From Agaribacter marinus (GTDB lineage Bacteria; Pseudomonadota; Gammaproteobacteria; Enterobacterales; Alteromonadaceae): DNA of 64,000 bases. This document shows, in pieces, positions 1 through 10,184 of this stretch (position 1 is its first letter; every line of letters starts with the position of its first letter). Position numbers and translations under genes: made by a program. Location: the NCBI RefSeq assembly GCF_030160655.1, contig NZ_BSOT01000005.1, forward strand, positions 806,001-870,000, read 5' to 3'. The notes below the pieces were generated by a model, which worked only from the letters and a program-made list of their open reading frames with translations, searched no databases and was not told the DNA's origin.

Positions 1-346
1 ATTTTATCGGTTTTGGTAAAAAGTCAGTGGCTCCGACTGAATACGCTTGTTCAATAGATTCGTGATCATCAGAGCCAGTGATCATAAGCACAGGAGTGTC
101 TTTCCCTAACTTTGTGCTCCTTATTCGCTTACAAACGCCATAACCATCGATTTTTGGCATGTTAACGTCTAGTAATACGATATCAGGTGAAAATTCATTA
201 TATAAGGATACGGCTTGCTCGCCATCCGCCGCTTGAATAGTTTCATAGCCTTGCGATTTAAGCGTTTCAGACATGAGTAAAAGATGCGTTTTATCGTCAT
301 CACAAATTAAAATTAATTTGTTGCTCGCTACCAAATTACTCATCAT
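1..346 (-). CDS. Response regulator, receiver domain (3' end outside window)
   Basis: I translated this myself from the complementary strand; the gene runs off the left edge, so only about 115 residues are visible. They form a CheY-like receiver: an acidic triplet at about residues 15-17 (CDDD, counting from the second ATG), the phospho-acceptor Asp59 in [11 protein letters not shown], Thr89 in MITG and Lys111 in FFTK. The residue after that Lys is Thr instead of the usual Pro. Two in-frame ATG codons (346 and 343) lie inside the end of the upstream hybrid kinase, whose TAA is at 336-338, so the genes overlap by 8-11 bases and are probably translationally coupled. The output domain is not visible; it could be a stand-alone receiver or carry GGDEF, HTH or another effector. 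Confidence 0.85.
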   Translation of the reverse strand, partial: MMSNLVASNKLILICDDDKTHLLLMSETLKSQGYETIQAADGEQAVSLYNEFSPDIVLLDVNMPKIDGYGVCKRIRSTKLGKDTPVLMITGSDDHESIEQAYSVGATDFLPKPIK

Positions 347-3300
347 TACTCCGTATAAATGAAGAAAGCTCTATTATTGTTTGTTCAAGTATATCTTCTA
401 ATTTGCCCACAGCATCTGCGCATTTATCAAAATCGTTATTTGCGGCGGCATTTTCTATGTCACCGGATAACTCACGAACAAGCTGAGCGCCAACATTCCC
501 GGCCATTGATCGTAAAGCATGGGCACTACTATATAGCACTGGGCCCTTTCGTTCTTTATGTGCAGTTTGCATATTCAGCAATAGCTCTCTTGATTCTTCT
601 GCAAAAATTGACAATAACTTCGGCAACATGTCTTGCCCTGTTGCTGCTTCCACATCTCTTATCGCACTTACCGTACTAATATCCGTGTACTTAAGATTGC
701 GTGTATCAAAATCAATGTTTGCACGCTGCGTTTCGTTATTCTGCGTTCCATTGCTCGGCGTTGATGCTTGTTCGTCAATTAACTCAATGCTGCTCGACAA
801 ATATTTTTTCAGCGTAGCAAGCATTTCAGCCGCTGCAAAGGGTTTTGACATAAAATCGTCAACATTTGCTTTTCGCCACTTTTCTTTACTAGCAATACTT
901 TGGTCAGCAGTCAATGCAACAATAATTGTTTGTTTATTATGAAGATTATTTTGCTTGATAATTGTAGTGGCTTCAATACCATCCATCACAGGCATCTGAT
1001 AATCCATTAAAATCATGTCGTAATATTCTTGCACTGCCATTTCAACGGCTTGCTTACCATTCTCGGCAATATCAATTGTACAGCCCAATTGCGCTAAAAT
1101 ACCCTTGGCAACTTCTTGGTTAGTTTTCACATCTTCAACTAATAATATTCTTGCATTCACTTTATGGCGTAAGCCAAAATCCAATGAATTAACGCCCGTA
1201 TTTCCCTTAGAACCTGAGTGAAGGTAATCAATTGCGTCAACTAAGCCTTGAGTAGTAGGCAGTGGCGAGAGACGCCCAATACTTGTATAAACTTTACTAT
1301 TTGCCGCAATTTGGTCTGACACGGCCTCCACTAACAAAATTTGCGCTTCATATCGATGCACGATAGAGGCGTCACAGTGACTATTAACAATCGACTCATC
1401 AATTAAGACAAGCGTATTTTCACCAATGAGGTCAGCTACATCAGTTCGATACCCTGAGAGTGTTTCTATACTCGATTCCAATCGCAATGTAACGGTACAT
1501 TTCGCCCCAATTCTTTGTAGTAAGTTAGTATAATTATCTAGAGAAATTGACGGATGTAGTACCAACAAGAAGTCTGACTGTTTAATGCTATCTATCTGCG
1601 CACAGGCATTAATTTTATCCGGTGTATCAACTGTATTGATTGGCAATGTAACCGTAAATGATGTGCCCTTACCCATTTCAGAGCTCACATTGATAGAGCC
1701 ACCTAATAATTCTACTAAATTCTTGGTAATATTTAAGCCAAGTCCTGACCCGCCAAATCGACGAGTGGTGCTAGATTCAGCTTGCTCAAAGGGATTAAAG
1801 ATACTTTCTAATTTGTCGTTTGGAATACCAATACCTGAATCTGTAATCTGAATATTTAAACCAAAGTCATTCACTGATACGACCGTTTTTACAAATCCAG
1901 ATTCTGTAAACTTAATCGCATTACCTACAATATTAATGATTATCTGACGCAACCTAATAGGATCATTAAATATAAATTTAGGGCACGCTTGTGAAATGTT
2001 TAAACCGAGCGCTACACCTTTCTCATAGGCTCTGGTGGCAATGTATGAAATCGCATCTTCAATAGTACGATGCACATCGGTGGGTACATTCTCAACGGCT
2101 ACCTTGTTCATTTCCATTTTAGAGTGATCAAGCACGTCATTAATCATTTCGAGAAGCATTTCACCCGAACGATAGGCAGTCAATGCATATTTGCGCTGAA
2201 CACTGTCTAGCGTTGTATTTAATAAAAGCTCCCCCATTCCAAGAATACTGTTCATGGGCGTGCGAATTTCATGGCTCATTGTGGCCAAAAATATCGACTT
2301 GGCTTCTGCAGCAGATTCGGCTTCTTCTTTAGCTGCTTGGGTTTCTGTTACCGCTAGCTCAAGTTGATGATTTGTTTTACTCAATTCGGCTGTGCGTTCA
2401 TTGACTTGCGTTTGCAACTCACGTTGAAACGCTAATTGACGCCGCATTTTTTGCTTATATGAACGAAATACTACCGAAATGAATATACCAATCATCAGTA
2501 AATAAATAGCGTATGCAACCGAACTTCTCCATATGGGAGGGTTTACAACAATAGGTATCGTAATTTCATTCCTTGTACGCACACCATTTGCATTCGCCCC
2601 CCTAACTTTTAGCTTATATTCACCATCAGGCAAGCTAGAAAAATTTATATCACCACTGGTACCGTTTGAAATGAATTGTGGATATAAGCCTTCAAGCGTG
2701 TATTCGAAGGTGTTTTTTTCTGGTTGGGAATAATCTAATACGGCAAACTTAAATCCAATGAACGTCTTATCAAATGCCAACTCCAAAACACCATCGTCAT
2801 TTAACGCACTATCAAGTGAGATGGGTGTATTCGCGACTGAAAAAGAAATTAAATTTAGGTTAGCGGAATGTGCATGTTTCTCAAGTGTTTTGGGATTAAA
2901 CACATTAAAACCATTAGACCCACCAAAGAAAAAGTTACCGTACCTGTCTGCATATGCCGCACCGGACGTAAAATCACGCCCTTGAATGCCGTCGACAAAC
3001 GAAAAATTATCAATGGCTAGGGTGGCAAAATTGATTTTTGACATCCCACGAGAATGACTTAACCAAACCTGATTTGTATCATCAACTAAAATACCGTAAA
3101 TAGAATCACTTGGCAGTGAGGTGGATTTATCAAAATAGACGACATTCAATTCCGTTTCACTAATCGACGGTTTGTATATTTGGCCTAAACCAGTCTCTTG
3201 AGTTCCAAACCACATATGTGATTTAGTGTTATGAAGTACAAAAATATTATTACTTTTTAAGGCGCCGTTTTCTTTATTCAAAAAGGAAAAGCTTTTAATT

Positions 3301-4979
3301 TGGGGGTCGAAAACGTTGATACCGCCACCAATTGTCGCAATCCAGAGTAAACCATCTTCATCTTGCTCTAAATCAACTAATTGATTGCTGCTAAGCGAAT
3401 CCCCCGTCGCATCGTTTCGACTGTATCGCGTAAACCTGCCATCCGGCGCCAATATATTTAATCCTCCGCCAAAGGTAGCAACAGCGATATCTCCTGAAGC
3501 TAAGGGTAAGACGTTGCTGACCGCGCTATGACTCAAGGAATACTCATCATTAGGATCTGGCTTATAATGCATCAGTGACGAGTCAGTAACAGAGTATTTA
3601 AACAAACCAGAACTGAATGTGCCAATCCATAAATGTCCATCGTTGTCTGCAGCAACGGACATAACGTTATCATCAAATTCAGCATACTTTTGAGTATTTA
3701 TAAAAGATATTTCTTTGCCGTCATTTGCCAACACACTGATACCGCCGCCAAATGTAGCAACATAATAAATATTATATTGCTCATCATACGTAAATGAGGT
3801 TACCACATCGGCATTTAGAGTAGTCTTACCAGCAAAGCTTTTTTCAATGTGGTTGAATTTTCGTAGTACGGGATTCCATCGACTAATACCGACCATTGTC
3901 CCTATCCACATGACGCCGCCATTGTCACTAAAAATCGAGGTAATACGATTGTCAATAAGGCTATTTTTGTTACCATCAGTTGTTTGATACAAATGTGCGT
4001 CGCCGGTAAACGAGTCGTAAGCACAAAGCCCCTTATTTGTAGCGAGCCACAATAAACCACCATTGTCCGCAAACAAATGCGCTAGTTGTGTACCGCAAAC
4101 ATCTGAATTAAATTCCCGTATTTGTAAATTTTGGTTATCTAAGTCAACCTCGTACAACGCGCCGACTTTATCTATCGCCCGCAAGATATTTAACTTTGGT
4201 TCATAAGTTAAACGAAACCTGCCGCCATCATAAGCAAAGGTATTGGATTTATATGCGATGAGTTTATTGTCGTGAAAGCGGAAGATTCCACGATTTTCGA
4301 TAGAAATGAACTCTCCATGAGGTGTCGTAACTATATCGACGATACTATTTGAAGGAAGATCAACATTCTGCCCTAGCTTCATTAATTGATCAGTAGTATT
4401 TGCAGTAAAGTGATACTCTATTCGATCGGCGTCAGGTGTAAGCGAAAAAATCCCATTGCGTTCGGTGACAAGCCAAATTGTGCCATTTTCCAATTCAACA
4501 ATCGCTTTGTAGGAAAATTCTTTAGGTAAGCCAAGCGCTTTATCGACAGAAATGAAGCTGTCCGATTCGGACAAATAGCGATCAACGCCGCTTCTTGTCG
4601 CTACCCAAAAGCGTCCAGATGAATCATTGTGAAGATCCAAAATCCAGTTGCTAGACAAAGTATTTGAGTTTGAAATTTCAACATTATAATGAATGAACCT
4701 TGTACCGTCATACTTCTCTAAGCCATCCTGCGTACCAAACCACATGAAGCCTTCAGAGTCTTGCTCAATTGTATTGATGACCGGCTGAAAATCATGATCT
4801 TCTGGGTCAATATTAACAAACTTAATGGGCTGAAATGCGGGCTCTAATATATCATTCGCTCGCGTGTTAAAAATACATACCATCAACATGATACTTAAAC
4901 ATATGTTGCCAATTTTGCGCGAATTCACGCATAAAGAGTGACACCGCCTAATATATAAGGAGCTTAGTAGTCTATTCAA
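336..4979 (-). CDS. Hybrid sensor histidine kinase with ligand-type beta-propeller (Reg_prop/Y_Y_Y) sensor
   Basis: One-protein phosphorelay, up to 1547 residues. After a hydrophobic N-terminal segment come many Reg_prop repeats (pattern xxGxLWxGTxxGLxxY, for example [15 protein letters not shown]), a Y_Y_Y domain, a membrane helix near 817-840 and a coiled coil. Next are HisKA with His903 (MSHEIRTP), HATPase_c (N box GNAIKF, G1 DSGIGI, G2 GSGLGL), a region resembling a degenerate receiver, a true receiver with Asp1326 ([10 protein letters not shown]) and a C-terminal HPt with His1487 ([11 protein letters not shown]). There is no HTH, so output probably passes through the HPt to the overlapping downstream receiver protein. 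In related proteins the periplasmic propeller often senses sugars; the ligand here is unknown. The start is uncertain: 4979 is a TTG without a good ribosome site, while GTG at 4928 gives a more normal signal peptide (NSRK, hydrophobic core, NTRA). Confidence 0.9.
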   Translation of the reverse strand: MNRLLSSLYIRRCHSLCVNSRKIGNICLSIMLMVCIFNTRANDILEPAFQPIKFVNIDPEDHDFQPVINTIEQDSEGFMWFGTQDGLEKYDGTRFIHYNVEISNSNTLSSNWILDLHNDSSGRFWVATRSGVDRYLSESDSFISVDKALGLPKEFSYKAIVELENGTIWLVTERNGIFSLTPDADRIEYHFTANTTDQLMKLGQNVDLPSNSIVDIVTTPHGEFISIENRGIFRFHDNKLIAYKSNTFAYDGGRFRLTYEPKLNILRAIDKVGALYEVDLDNQNLQIREFNSDVCGTQLAHLFADNGGLLWLATNKGLCAYDSFTGDAHLYQTTDGNKNSLIDNRITSIFSDNGGVMWIGTMVGISRWNPVLRKFNHIEKSFAGKTTLNADVVTSFTYDEQYNIYYVATFGGGISVLANDGKEISFINTQKYAEFDDNVMSVAADNDGHLWIGTFSSGLFKYSVTDSSLMHYKPDPNDEYSLSHSAVSNVLPLASGDIAVATFGGGLNILAPDGRFTRYSRNDATGDSLSSNQLVDLEQDEDGLLWIATIGGGINVFDPQIKSFSFLNKENGALKSNNIFVLHNTKSHMWFGTQETGLGQIYKPSISETELNVVYFDKSTSLPSDSIYGILVDDTNQVWLSHSRGMSKINFATLAIDNFSFVDGIQGRDFTSGAAYADRYGNFFFGGSNGFNVFNPKTLEKHAHSANLNLISFSVANTPISLDSALNDDGVLELAFDKTFIGFKFAVLDYSQPEKNTFEYTLEGLYPQFISNGTSGDINFSSLPDGEYKLKVRGANANGVRTRNEITIPIVVNPPIWRSSVAYAIYLLMIGIFISVVFRSYKQKMRRQLAFQRELQTQVNERTAELSKTNHQLELAVTETQAAKEEAESAAEAKSIFLATMSHEIRTPMNSILGMGELLLNTTLDSVQRKYALTAYRSGEMLLEMINDVLDHSKMEMNKVAVENVPTDVHRTIEDAISYIATRAYEKGVALGLNISQACPKFIFNDPIRLRQIIINIVGNAIKFTESGFVKTVVSVNDFGLNIQITDSGIGIPNDKLESIFNPFEQAESSTTRRFGGSGLGLNITKNLVELLGGSINVSSEMGKGTSFTVTLPINTVDTPDKINACAQIDSIKQSDFLLVLHPSISLDNYTNLLQRIGAKCTVTLRLESSIETLSGYRTDVADLIGENTLVLIDESIVNSHCDASIVHRYEAQILLVEAVSDQIAANSKVYTSIGRLSPLPTTQGLVDAIDYLHSGSKGNTGVNSLDFGLRHKVNARILLVEDVKTNQEVAKGILAQLGCTIDIAENGKQAVEMAVQEYYDMILMDYQMPVMDGIEATTIIKQNNLHNKQTIIVALTADQSIASKEKWRKANVDDFMSKPFAAAEMLATLKKYLSSSIELIDEQASTPSNGTQNNETQRANIDFDTRNLKYTDISTVSAIRDVEAATGQDMLPKLLSIFAEESRELLLNMQTAHKERKGPVLYSSAHALRSMAGNVGAQLVRELSGDIENAAANNDFDKCADAVGKLEDILEQTIIELSSFIRSNDE

Positions 4980-5053
4980 ATTTTTTTCGAATCATCAACA
5001 TGGTATGCCTTTTTATCGACATGTTCGTATATATTTTTACTCACTATAAACAA

Positions 5054-5087
5054 AAAAAGCCTTGAGTGAAAACACCCAAGGCTTTTT
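5054..5087 (-). terminator. Rho-independent terminator of the subtilase gene
   Basis: An 11-bp stem (AAAAAGCCTTG / CAAGGCTTTTT) extended by GTG/CAC pairs around a short A-rich loop lies 20 bases past the stop codon of the subtilase and ends in a T run on the minus strand. It separates the protease from the sensor kinase gene, so the kinase needs a promoter of its own in 4980-5053. Confidence 0.85.
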
Positions 5088-5107
5088 AAGTAGCGAATAG
5101 TTAATAC

Positions 5108-7216
5108 TTATTCGTGGTCAACCCAGTCATTCAGTATTGAATTACTGCTAAAACTTCTACCGCGCCATAGCTGAGAACTACTATTGAAGCTATTCCCTCT
5201 CCAAAGCTGTGAATCAGCGCTAAAGCCGGTATTTCTCCAGAACTGGGAGTTAGCACTAAAACCCGTGTCCCGCCATAGCTGTGAATTGCTGCTAAATGAC
5301 GTGTGTCTCCACAATTGAGAATTACTGTTGAAGCCAGTGTTTCGCCACAGTTGCGAATCACTAGAAAAACGCCACAACTGTGAATCACCGTATACACCAG
5401 ACCATTCTAGCCCTTCAATACCTGGAATATAATAGTCACCTTCATTTTCGTGACGTCTAACCGGACCGATGTAATGCGCCTCTCCGGATAAGTCCTTCTC
5501 GATGTCCATATTGTTGTTAGCACAGGCAAAATTTGCATTTGTTACCGCTGCGAAGGCGTCTACTAAACCCGCACCTTGTTGAAATATGCTGAACGCTAAA
5601 GAACCGTCGTCAGATGTCGCAGCCTTAGCAGTAGATATTAAGCGACATTTTACATCGTCAGGGCTTAAATTAGGGTTTGCTTCTAGCATTAAAGCAACAA
5701 TGCCGGTAGTAATCGCTGCAGATTGAGATGAACCCGACAATGCAAAGTAATCCTGTTTTTTGTTCGAATCAAAAATGCTGTATGTTTTTCTCAAAAGAGA
5801 ATTCTTATCCATTATTCCTTTAATGTGGCCACCAGGTGCAACCAGTTCAGGTTTGACAAAACCTTCATACGTTGGTCCAGCACTTGAAAAGGTCGTGACG
5901 TAATCGTCGTTAAGATTACCCGGCGTGAAATTGTCTGAGACTGCACCTACCGTAATAACGTATGGTGTGTTACCCGGCACGCCAATTGTCATTGCATCAG
6001 GCCCTCGATTACCAGCCGCGGCAATGACCGTAATACCCACTTGCCACGCTCGCATAATGGCCTTATTTAGCGGATCGTCCCAATAGTATGAACTTGGCAT
6101 CGCACTGAATGATAAGTTTAATACTTTGATATTGAGCACATCTTTGTTTTCTATTACATATTCAACGGCCTTTAATATGTCTGTGTAGTTTGCGCGACCT
6201 TGTGCGTCAAACGCTTTGATTGACACAAGGTTTACATTTGGCGCAATACCATTATATCCGTCCGCTGGATTTTTCTGTGCGTTAGCAATAAGACTGGTTA
6301 GGTGCGCTCCATGGCCATTGTCGTCAGTGGCACGCTCGCTATTGGTTAAAACGTTAACCTCTGTAATATGTCGCTTTTTATTGTTAGCGTTTGTCTTCAG
6401 ATGTCGTGAATCTGTATAACCAGTATCGATGATGGCGACGGTAACACCTTGACCGGTATAACCCATCTCATGCACTAAATTAGCATTAACTAGTTTGGGA
6501 TAATAGGTATCCACATCTTTGGTTTTTATCACCTCGCCAGTTGCGCCTTTCGTCGCGTTAACGATGCCATCTGAGTATGCTAATGAGAGGGCGTAATTTG
6601 TGCGGTCTACATTTGCTAAGGTGCTAAATTCAACAACTACGTTCGTTGCTTTATTCGGCTTCAGGTCTACATAACCAAGCAGCGCAATTTCGTTTTCTGA
6701 CGTCTGATGAAATAGCACATTTTCGCCGTTGATGACGATTGATTCTATTGAACCGTTTTCGGTCGGCGCCTCAATGAACAAAGAGGCCAGCTCTTTTGTA
6801 CCGGTCTCGATATTTTCAACTTGCCAGCTTACCGCATTAGATTTAGTTAAAAATTTAAGCGTGTTCGCCAGTGGCGTATTTGATGAACTCGCTGTGTTAC
6901 TGCTAATGCTTAGATCGTTTTCAGCAAAAAAATGTAATTTAGCGTTACTGCGTTCAATCGCCTGTTTTTGTTGATCGCTCAACAAAACAGCAACAGCATC
7001 AATAGTGTCGTATTGATATGTCGGTTTAATACCTAATGTGCTCAGCGACGCCTTAATGTTTTCTAATTTATCACCATGCACGATGTATTGATTAAGATTA
7101 AAAGCCGAGACATCTGCGGCTACACTATGTGGTTTAACTGAAAGCATATGCGATATTTTTGCACTTGAAATAGCTGTTGCTACAAATAATGCAGCAATTA
7201 TCAGATGTTTTTTCAT
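5108..7216 (-). CDS. Secreted S8 (subtilisin-family) serine peptidase with C-terminal SQLWR repeats
   Basis: Exported protease of 702 residues. An N-terminal signal segment (ATG at 7216, preceded by GGGTGAAG) is followed by a pro-region of roughly 200 residues, then the subtilase domain with Asp264 (AIIDTGYTD), His302 (DNGHGAHLT), an oxyanion-type Asn in AAAGNRGPD and Ser497 (LSGSSQSAA, in place of the usual GTSMA). The last 90 residues are a tandem array: SQLWR (once SQFWR) begins at residues 612, 621, 633, 645, 657, 669 and 681, mostly 12 residues apart and separated by Ser/Asn/Gly/Phe-rich linkers such as NTGFNSN, ending in a degenerate copy. Tryptophan-bearing tails of similar look occur on other bacterial subtilases, but I know of no function for them; cell-surface or polymer binding is a guess. 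It is monocistronic with its own terminator. Confidence 0.92.
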   Translation of the reverse strand: MKKHLIIAALFVATAISSAKISHMLSVKPHSVAADVSAFNLNQYIVHGDKLENIKASLSTLGIKPTYQYDTIDAVAVLLSDQQKQAIERSNAKLHFFAENDLSISSNTASSSNTPLANTLKFLTKSNAVSWQVENIETGTKELASLFIEAPTENGSIESIVINGENVLFHQTSENEIALLGYVDLKPNKATNVVVEFSTLANVDRTNYALSLAYSDGIVNATKGATGEVIKTKDVDTYYPKLVNANLVHEMGYTGQGVTVAIIDTGYTDSRHLKTNANNKKRHITEVNVLTNSERATDDNGHGAHLTSLIANAQKNPADGYNGIAPNVNLVSIKAFDAQGRANYTDILKAVEYVIENKDVLNIKVLNLSFSAMPSSYYWDDPLNKAIMRAWQVGITVIAAAGNRGPDAMTIGVPGNTPYVITVGAVSDNFTPGNLNDDYVTTFSSAGPTYEGFVKPELVAPGGHIKGIMDKNSLLRKTYSIFDSNKKQDYFALSGSSQSAAITTGIVALMLEANPNLSPDDVKCRLISTAKAATSDDGSLAFSIFQQGAGLVDAFAAVTNANFACANNNMDIEKDLSGEAHYIGPVRRHENEGDYYIPGIEGLEWSGVYGDSQLWRFSSDSQLWRNTGFNSNSQLWRHTSFSSNSQLWRDTGFSANSQFWRNTGFSADSQLWRGNSFNSSSQLWRGRSFSSNSILNDWVDHE

Positions 7217-7476
7217 TTAGTACTTCACCCTATGTTTAGGAATCGAAATGAACCTTCACTACGATCTTAAGAACTAGCGAACTCATATGCTTCACCGCAG
7301 AAGGCGTGCCAACTTAGAATATGAGAAAAAAAGGCGAAATTTGTAAAATCTAGCGGGTTTTTAGCGGCAAACACCAAAAATATGAACTGCCACCTACCAA
7401 TGAATAAATATTTGAACTAATTTACAAACAAATACCTAATAAATGAACAAATTTTTGAATATAATCGATGTGCTCG

Positions 7477-8769
7477 TTAATCGTCATTTAATAGTCTTAC
7501 TTCCCGCTGCGGGAATGGAATCGAAATATTATGTTGTTTTAAGGTTTCTAAAATAATTAACAGTAAATCGCCACCTACCCTATTTTTGCCATCGTCAATG
7601 CCCTCAATCCAAAATTCGACAAACATATTAATACCACTGTCCCCAAAGCTATCAATCTCACAATCAGGGCGCTCTTCAAATGGCACCTCTTCTCCGCCAA
7701 TCACCTGCGGATGTTGAGCAACCGCATCTTTGACTAGTTCAACCATCGTACGCACGTCAGTACTATAAGCCACGCTGAAGTCGACTCTGTAGCGTTGCTT
7801 AGGGTCCTTATGCGTCCAATTCACAAGCATTGACGATATGAAGGTTTCATTTGGCACCAATATATCTTTACCGTCATATGTCTCTAGCACCGCGTGGCGC
7901 ATTTTAAACTCTCGAACAAAGCCTTTTTTGCCGTCATCTAACTCAACATAATCACCAACTGTGAGCGATTTATCTAACAGGATAATGATGCCTGAAATAA
8001 AATTTGAGGCAATCGCCTGTAAACCTAACCCTAGGCCAACACCTAAGGCGCCACCAAAAACAGCGAGCGCCGTTAAATTTATCCCCATGATGTTCAGTAG
8101 CAACAAAAATATGATACAGAACAAGCCTACTTCAAACAGTTTTGTAAAGACTTCTCTCGTACTGACATCCAAGTTACTTTGATTCCGAATAATGTCTTTA
8201 CCGACATTGTTCGAGGCTCGGCCAAGCCAAAAGAGTAATGCGCCAAAAAATAACACTCTGACAAGGCCAAACAGGGTGACCCTTATATTTCCAACTGAAA
8301 TTGCCATTGACTCTAGGGCTTGTATGACAATTGGCAAGGCGCCTAACAAATGCAGGAACATAACGGGTATGCCAAACCAAATAAAGAGACCAGCCATAAA
8401 TGGACTGGAGACAAACTCACGAATAGAAGAATAAACCAAGAGCAAAATAGCAATTGTAATTGCTGCATCCATCAACCATATAACATGACCGAAGTACTCA
8501 GTTACTGACAGGCAGATGCGCAAAAATATAATGGCAAATAATGGAAAAAGTAAGCGACTAAGCCTCGGTAACAAACGCGTGAATGGATGTTCTAGAGGGA
8601 TCTTTGACAAGCGACTCCCAACACGCTTTTTAACGCCAAGAACATAAATCCAATATGCGGCTATATAGCAAACAAGAATTATTGAAGCTTGTACATAGGT
8701 TGATCGTAAGCCGACAACCGTTAGCGTCATATTCCATAAGTGCAATATCTCGTTGAAAATTATATCCAT
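7477..8769 (-). CDS. MscS-family mechanosensitive ion channel
   Basis: Inner-membrane small-conductance mechanosensitive channel of 430 residues, releasing solutes on hypo-osmotic shock. Several hydrophobic helices occupy the first 270 residues. The glycine/alanine-rich pore helix is clear (FGGALGVGLGLGLQAIA) and is followed by the beta domain (SLTVGDYVEL, then VPNETFISSMLVNWT) and the alpha/beta C-terminal domain. It is longer than E. coli MscS (286) because of extra N-terminal helices. I start at ATG 8769; the open frame extends two codons to a GTG at 8775. It is transcribed alone, divergent from the VOC-fold gene. Confidence 0.9.
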   Translation of the reverse strand: MDIIFNEILHLWNMTLTVVGLRSTYVQASIILVCYIAAYWIYVLGVKKRVGSRLSKIPLEHPFTRLLPRLSRLLFPLFAIIFLRICLSVTEYFGHVIWLMDAAITIAILLLVYSSIREFVSSPFMAGLFIWFGIPVMFLHLLGALPIVIQALESMAISVGNIRVTLFGLVRVLFFGALLFWLGRASNNVGKDIIRNQSNLDVSTREVFTKLFEVGLFCIIFLLLLNIMGINLTALAVFGGALGVGLGLGLQAIASNFISGIIILLDKSLTVGDYVELDDGKKGFVREFKMRHAVLETYDGKDILVPNETFISSMLVNWTHKDPKQRYRVDFSVAYSTDVRTMVELVKDAVAQHPQVIGGEEVPFEERPDCEIDSFGDSGINMFVEFWIEGIDDGKNRVGGDLLLIILETLKQHNISIPFPQREVRLLNDD

Positions 8770-8883
8770 GTTCACTCACTAGTTGCGTGCGTTGCATTTT
8801 TATTCATTAAATTAAACCTTACCACTATCATGGATGTCGGGTAAAAAAATAAACAAATATTATGAAAAGTTTTTGAACTGCAC

Positions 8884-8912
8884 TTGACTACCTATCAATA
8901 GGTAGATATTAT
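8884..8912 (+). promoter_or_regulatory. Promoter of the VOC gene with embedded TetR-type operator
   Basis: A -35 box TTGACT (8884-8889) and a -10 box TATTAT (8907-8912) are 17 bases apart. The spacer holds a palindrome with two perfect 8-bp arms, CTACCTAT-CA-ATAGGTAG (8888-8905). The same site recurs in the promoter of the TetR gene 600 bases downstream, so it is very probably that regulator's operator and would block RNA polymerase binding. Confidence 0.75.
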
Positions 8913-9004
8913 ACTTTACAAATTAGACGACACTGACGACTCTATGCATATTGTCAGGGTCCAATTAATTATGTTTTAAACATTAACGTAAATGAGGTAA
9001 TAAA

Positions 9005-9382
9005 ATGATTGGATATACAACAATTGGTTCTACAGATTTAGATAAAGCGGTTTCTTTTTACGATGAATTGCTAGCATTAGTTGGCGGCAAACAGCTTATG
9101 GCATTGGATCGCATTAAATTCTACGGCACTGACGCTGGTGGCGCCATGCTCGCGGTATGTATTCCTGCCGACGAAGGTTCACAAAGCTGTGGTAATGGAC
9201 AAATGATTGCTATTCCTGGCGGTTCACCAGAAGGCGCAGACGCACTTTATCATAAAGCTATTTCGCTAGGCGCAACTGACGCTGGCGCTCCTGGTCAACG
9301 TTTCCCATTCTTTTATGGCGCTTATGTATATGACCTTGATGGCAACAAGCTGTGTTTCTACCATATGACGCCAGACGCATAA
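9005..9382 (+). CDS. VOC-superfamily (glyoxalase/bleomycin-resistance fold) protein
   Basis: A 125-residue protein of the vicinal-oxygen-chelate fold: it opens with GYTTIGSTDLDKAVSFYDELL, the usual first beta-alpha unit, and ends with YVYDLDGNKLCFYH, the usual last strands with a possible metal-ligand position in the final unit. Members act as glyoxalases, dioxygenases or ligand-binding resistance proteins; the substrate cannot be told from sequence. Start ATG 9005 has a good GAGGT ribosome site at 8993-8997. It has its own operator-bearing promoter and its own terminator, and is probably controlled by the TetR gene that follows. Together with that repressor and the downstream dehydrogenase it suggests a detoxification role for a small carbonyl or electrophile, which is inference. 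Confidence 0.85.
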   Translation: MIGYTTIGSTDLDKAVSFYDELLALVGGKQLMALDRIKFYGTDAGGAMLAVCIPADEGSQSCGNGQMIAIPGGSPEGADALYHKAISLGATDAGAPGQRFPFFYGAYVYDLDGNKLCFYHMTPDA

Positions 9383-9465
9383 TTAATATTTAGCGCTTAT
9401 TATCACGTATCAACCCGATCGAAATCTAGTTGTGCGCAAAACGATAGAGGCAAACAAAACAAATG

Positions 9466-9494
9466 AAAGACCGACATTAACGTCGGTCTTTTTT
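9466..9494 (+). terminator. Terminator of the VOC gene
   Basis: A 10-bp perfect stem, AAAGACCGAC (9466-9475) with GTCGGTCTTT (9482-9491), a six-base loop and a following T run, 84 bases after the VOC stop codon. Confidence 0.9.
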
Positions 9495-9503
9495 ATCAAC
9501 ATA

Positions 9504-9532
9504 TAGACAACGAATACCTACCAGTAGATAAT
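9504..9532 (+). promoter_or_regulatory. Promoter of the TetR gene with second copy of the operator
   Basis: A -35 box TAGACA (9504-9509) and a -10 box GATAAT (9527-9532) flank a 17-base spacer. The operator copy ATACCTAC-CA-GTAGATAA (9514-9531) matches the first site at 13 of 18 positions and sits in the same place relative to the promoter boxes. This implies negative autoregulation of the TetR gene and co-control of the VOC gene. Confidence 0.7.
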
Positions 9533-9573
9533 TGAATTACATATTAACTCATTATGCTAACAAGGGGGTAAGC

Positions 9574-10128
9574 ATGACAGTTAAACTCGCCTTACTAAAG
9601 GAAGCTGAAAACAAAGTACGAGAAGGTGGCTACAACAATTTTAGTTTTAGAGAGCTCGCCACCAAAATAGGCATTAAAAGCGCTAGCGTACATTATCACT
9701 TTCCGACGAAAGAAGATTTGGGTGCTGAATTAGCGCGATATTACACCGACAATTTTATGAATGCGCTAGGCGATCCATACTCCCTTGTTGAAAATAAAAA
9801 GCACCCAGTTGACATATATATCGACCAATTTAGGCATGCAATTCTAGTTGATAAACGTATGTGCTTATGCGGTGTATTTGCCTCGGAAACCGATTGTTTA
9901 CCCGATAAAATTAAACAGGAAACCACCGAGTTTTTTAATCGCAACATTCAATGGCTAACCAATGCCTATGTAGCGTCAGGCAACTGCACTACACTTGAGG
10001 CTGAAAAGAAAGCAATTCAAACCTTGGCACTATTAGAAGGCGCGATGTTGATTGTTAAGGCTTCAGAAAAATTTGATAAAAGTGATGCGTTCTTTGAACA
10101 AGCATGTGAAGCAATCCAAAAGCTGTAA
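9574..10128 (+). CDS. TetR/AcrR-family transcriptional regulator
   Basis: A 184-residue repressor. The N-terminal TetR helix-turn-helix is clear (FSFRELATKIGIKSASVHYHF, roughly residues 23-43), and the rest is the helical ligand-binding domain. Three cysteines lie close together (Cys97, Cys99 in RMCLCG, and Cys108), which could make it thiol- or electrophile-responsive; that is speculation. I start at ATG 9574 because of the strong AAGGGGG ribosome site; the open frame extends to a TTG at 9532 that lies in the promoter. It probably binds the two palindromes at 8888-8905 and 9514-9531, repressing itself, the VOC gene and, by read-through, the dehydrogenase 56 bases downstream. Confidence 0.9.
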   Translation: MTVKLALLKEAENKVREGGYNNFSFRELATKIGIKSASVHYHFPTKEDLGAELARYYTDNFMNALGDPYSLVENKKHPVDIYIDQFRHAILVDKRMCLCGVFASETDCLPDKIKQETTEFFNRNIQWLTNAYVASGNCTTLEAEKKAIQTLALLEGAMLIVKASEKFDKSDAFFEQACEAIQKL

Positions 10129-10184
10129 TACAAAAGTTGTTTTGCCACGACTTTATATTTAAAACACTATCATCAGGAAGGTAC

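Noticed and set aside
5131-5397. 88-residue frame on the same strand inside the subtilase repeat array
   Set aside because: It exists only because the 36-bp repeats keep a second frame open; the S8 frame has the domain support.
9532-9573. Upstream TTG start for the TetR gene
   Set aside because: It lies on the -10 box of the predicted promoter; ATG 9574 has a strong ribosome site.
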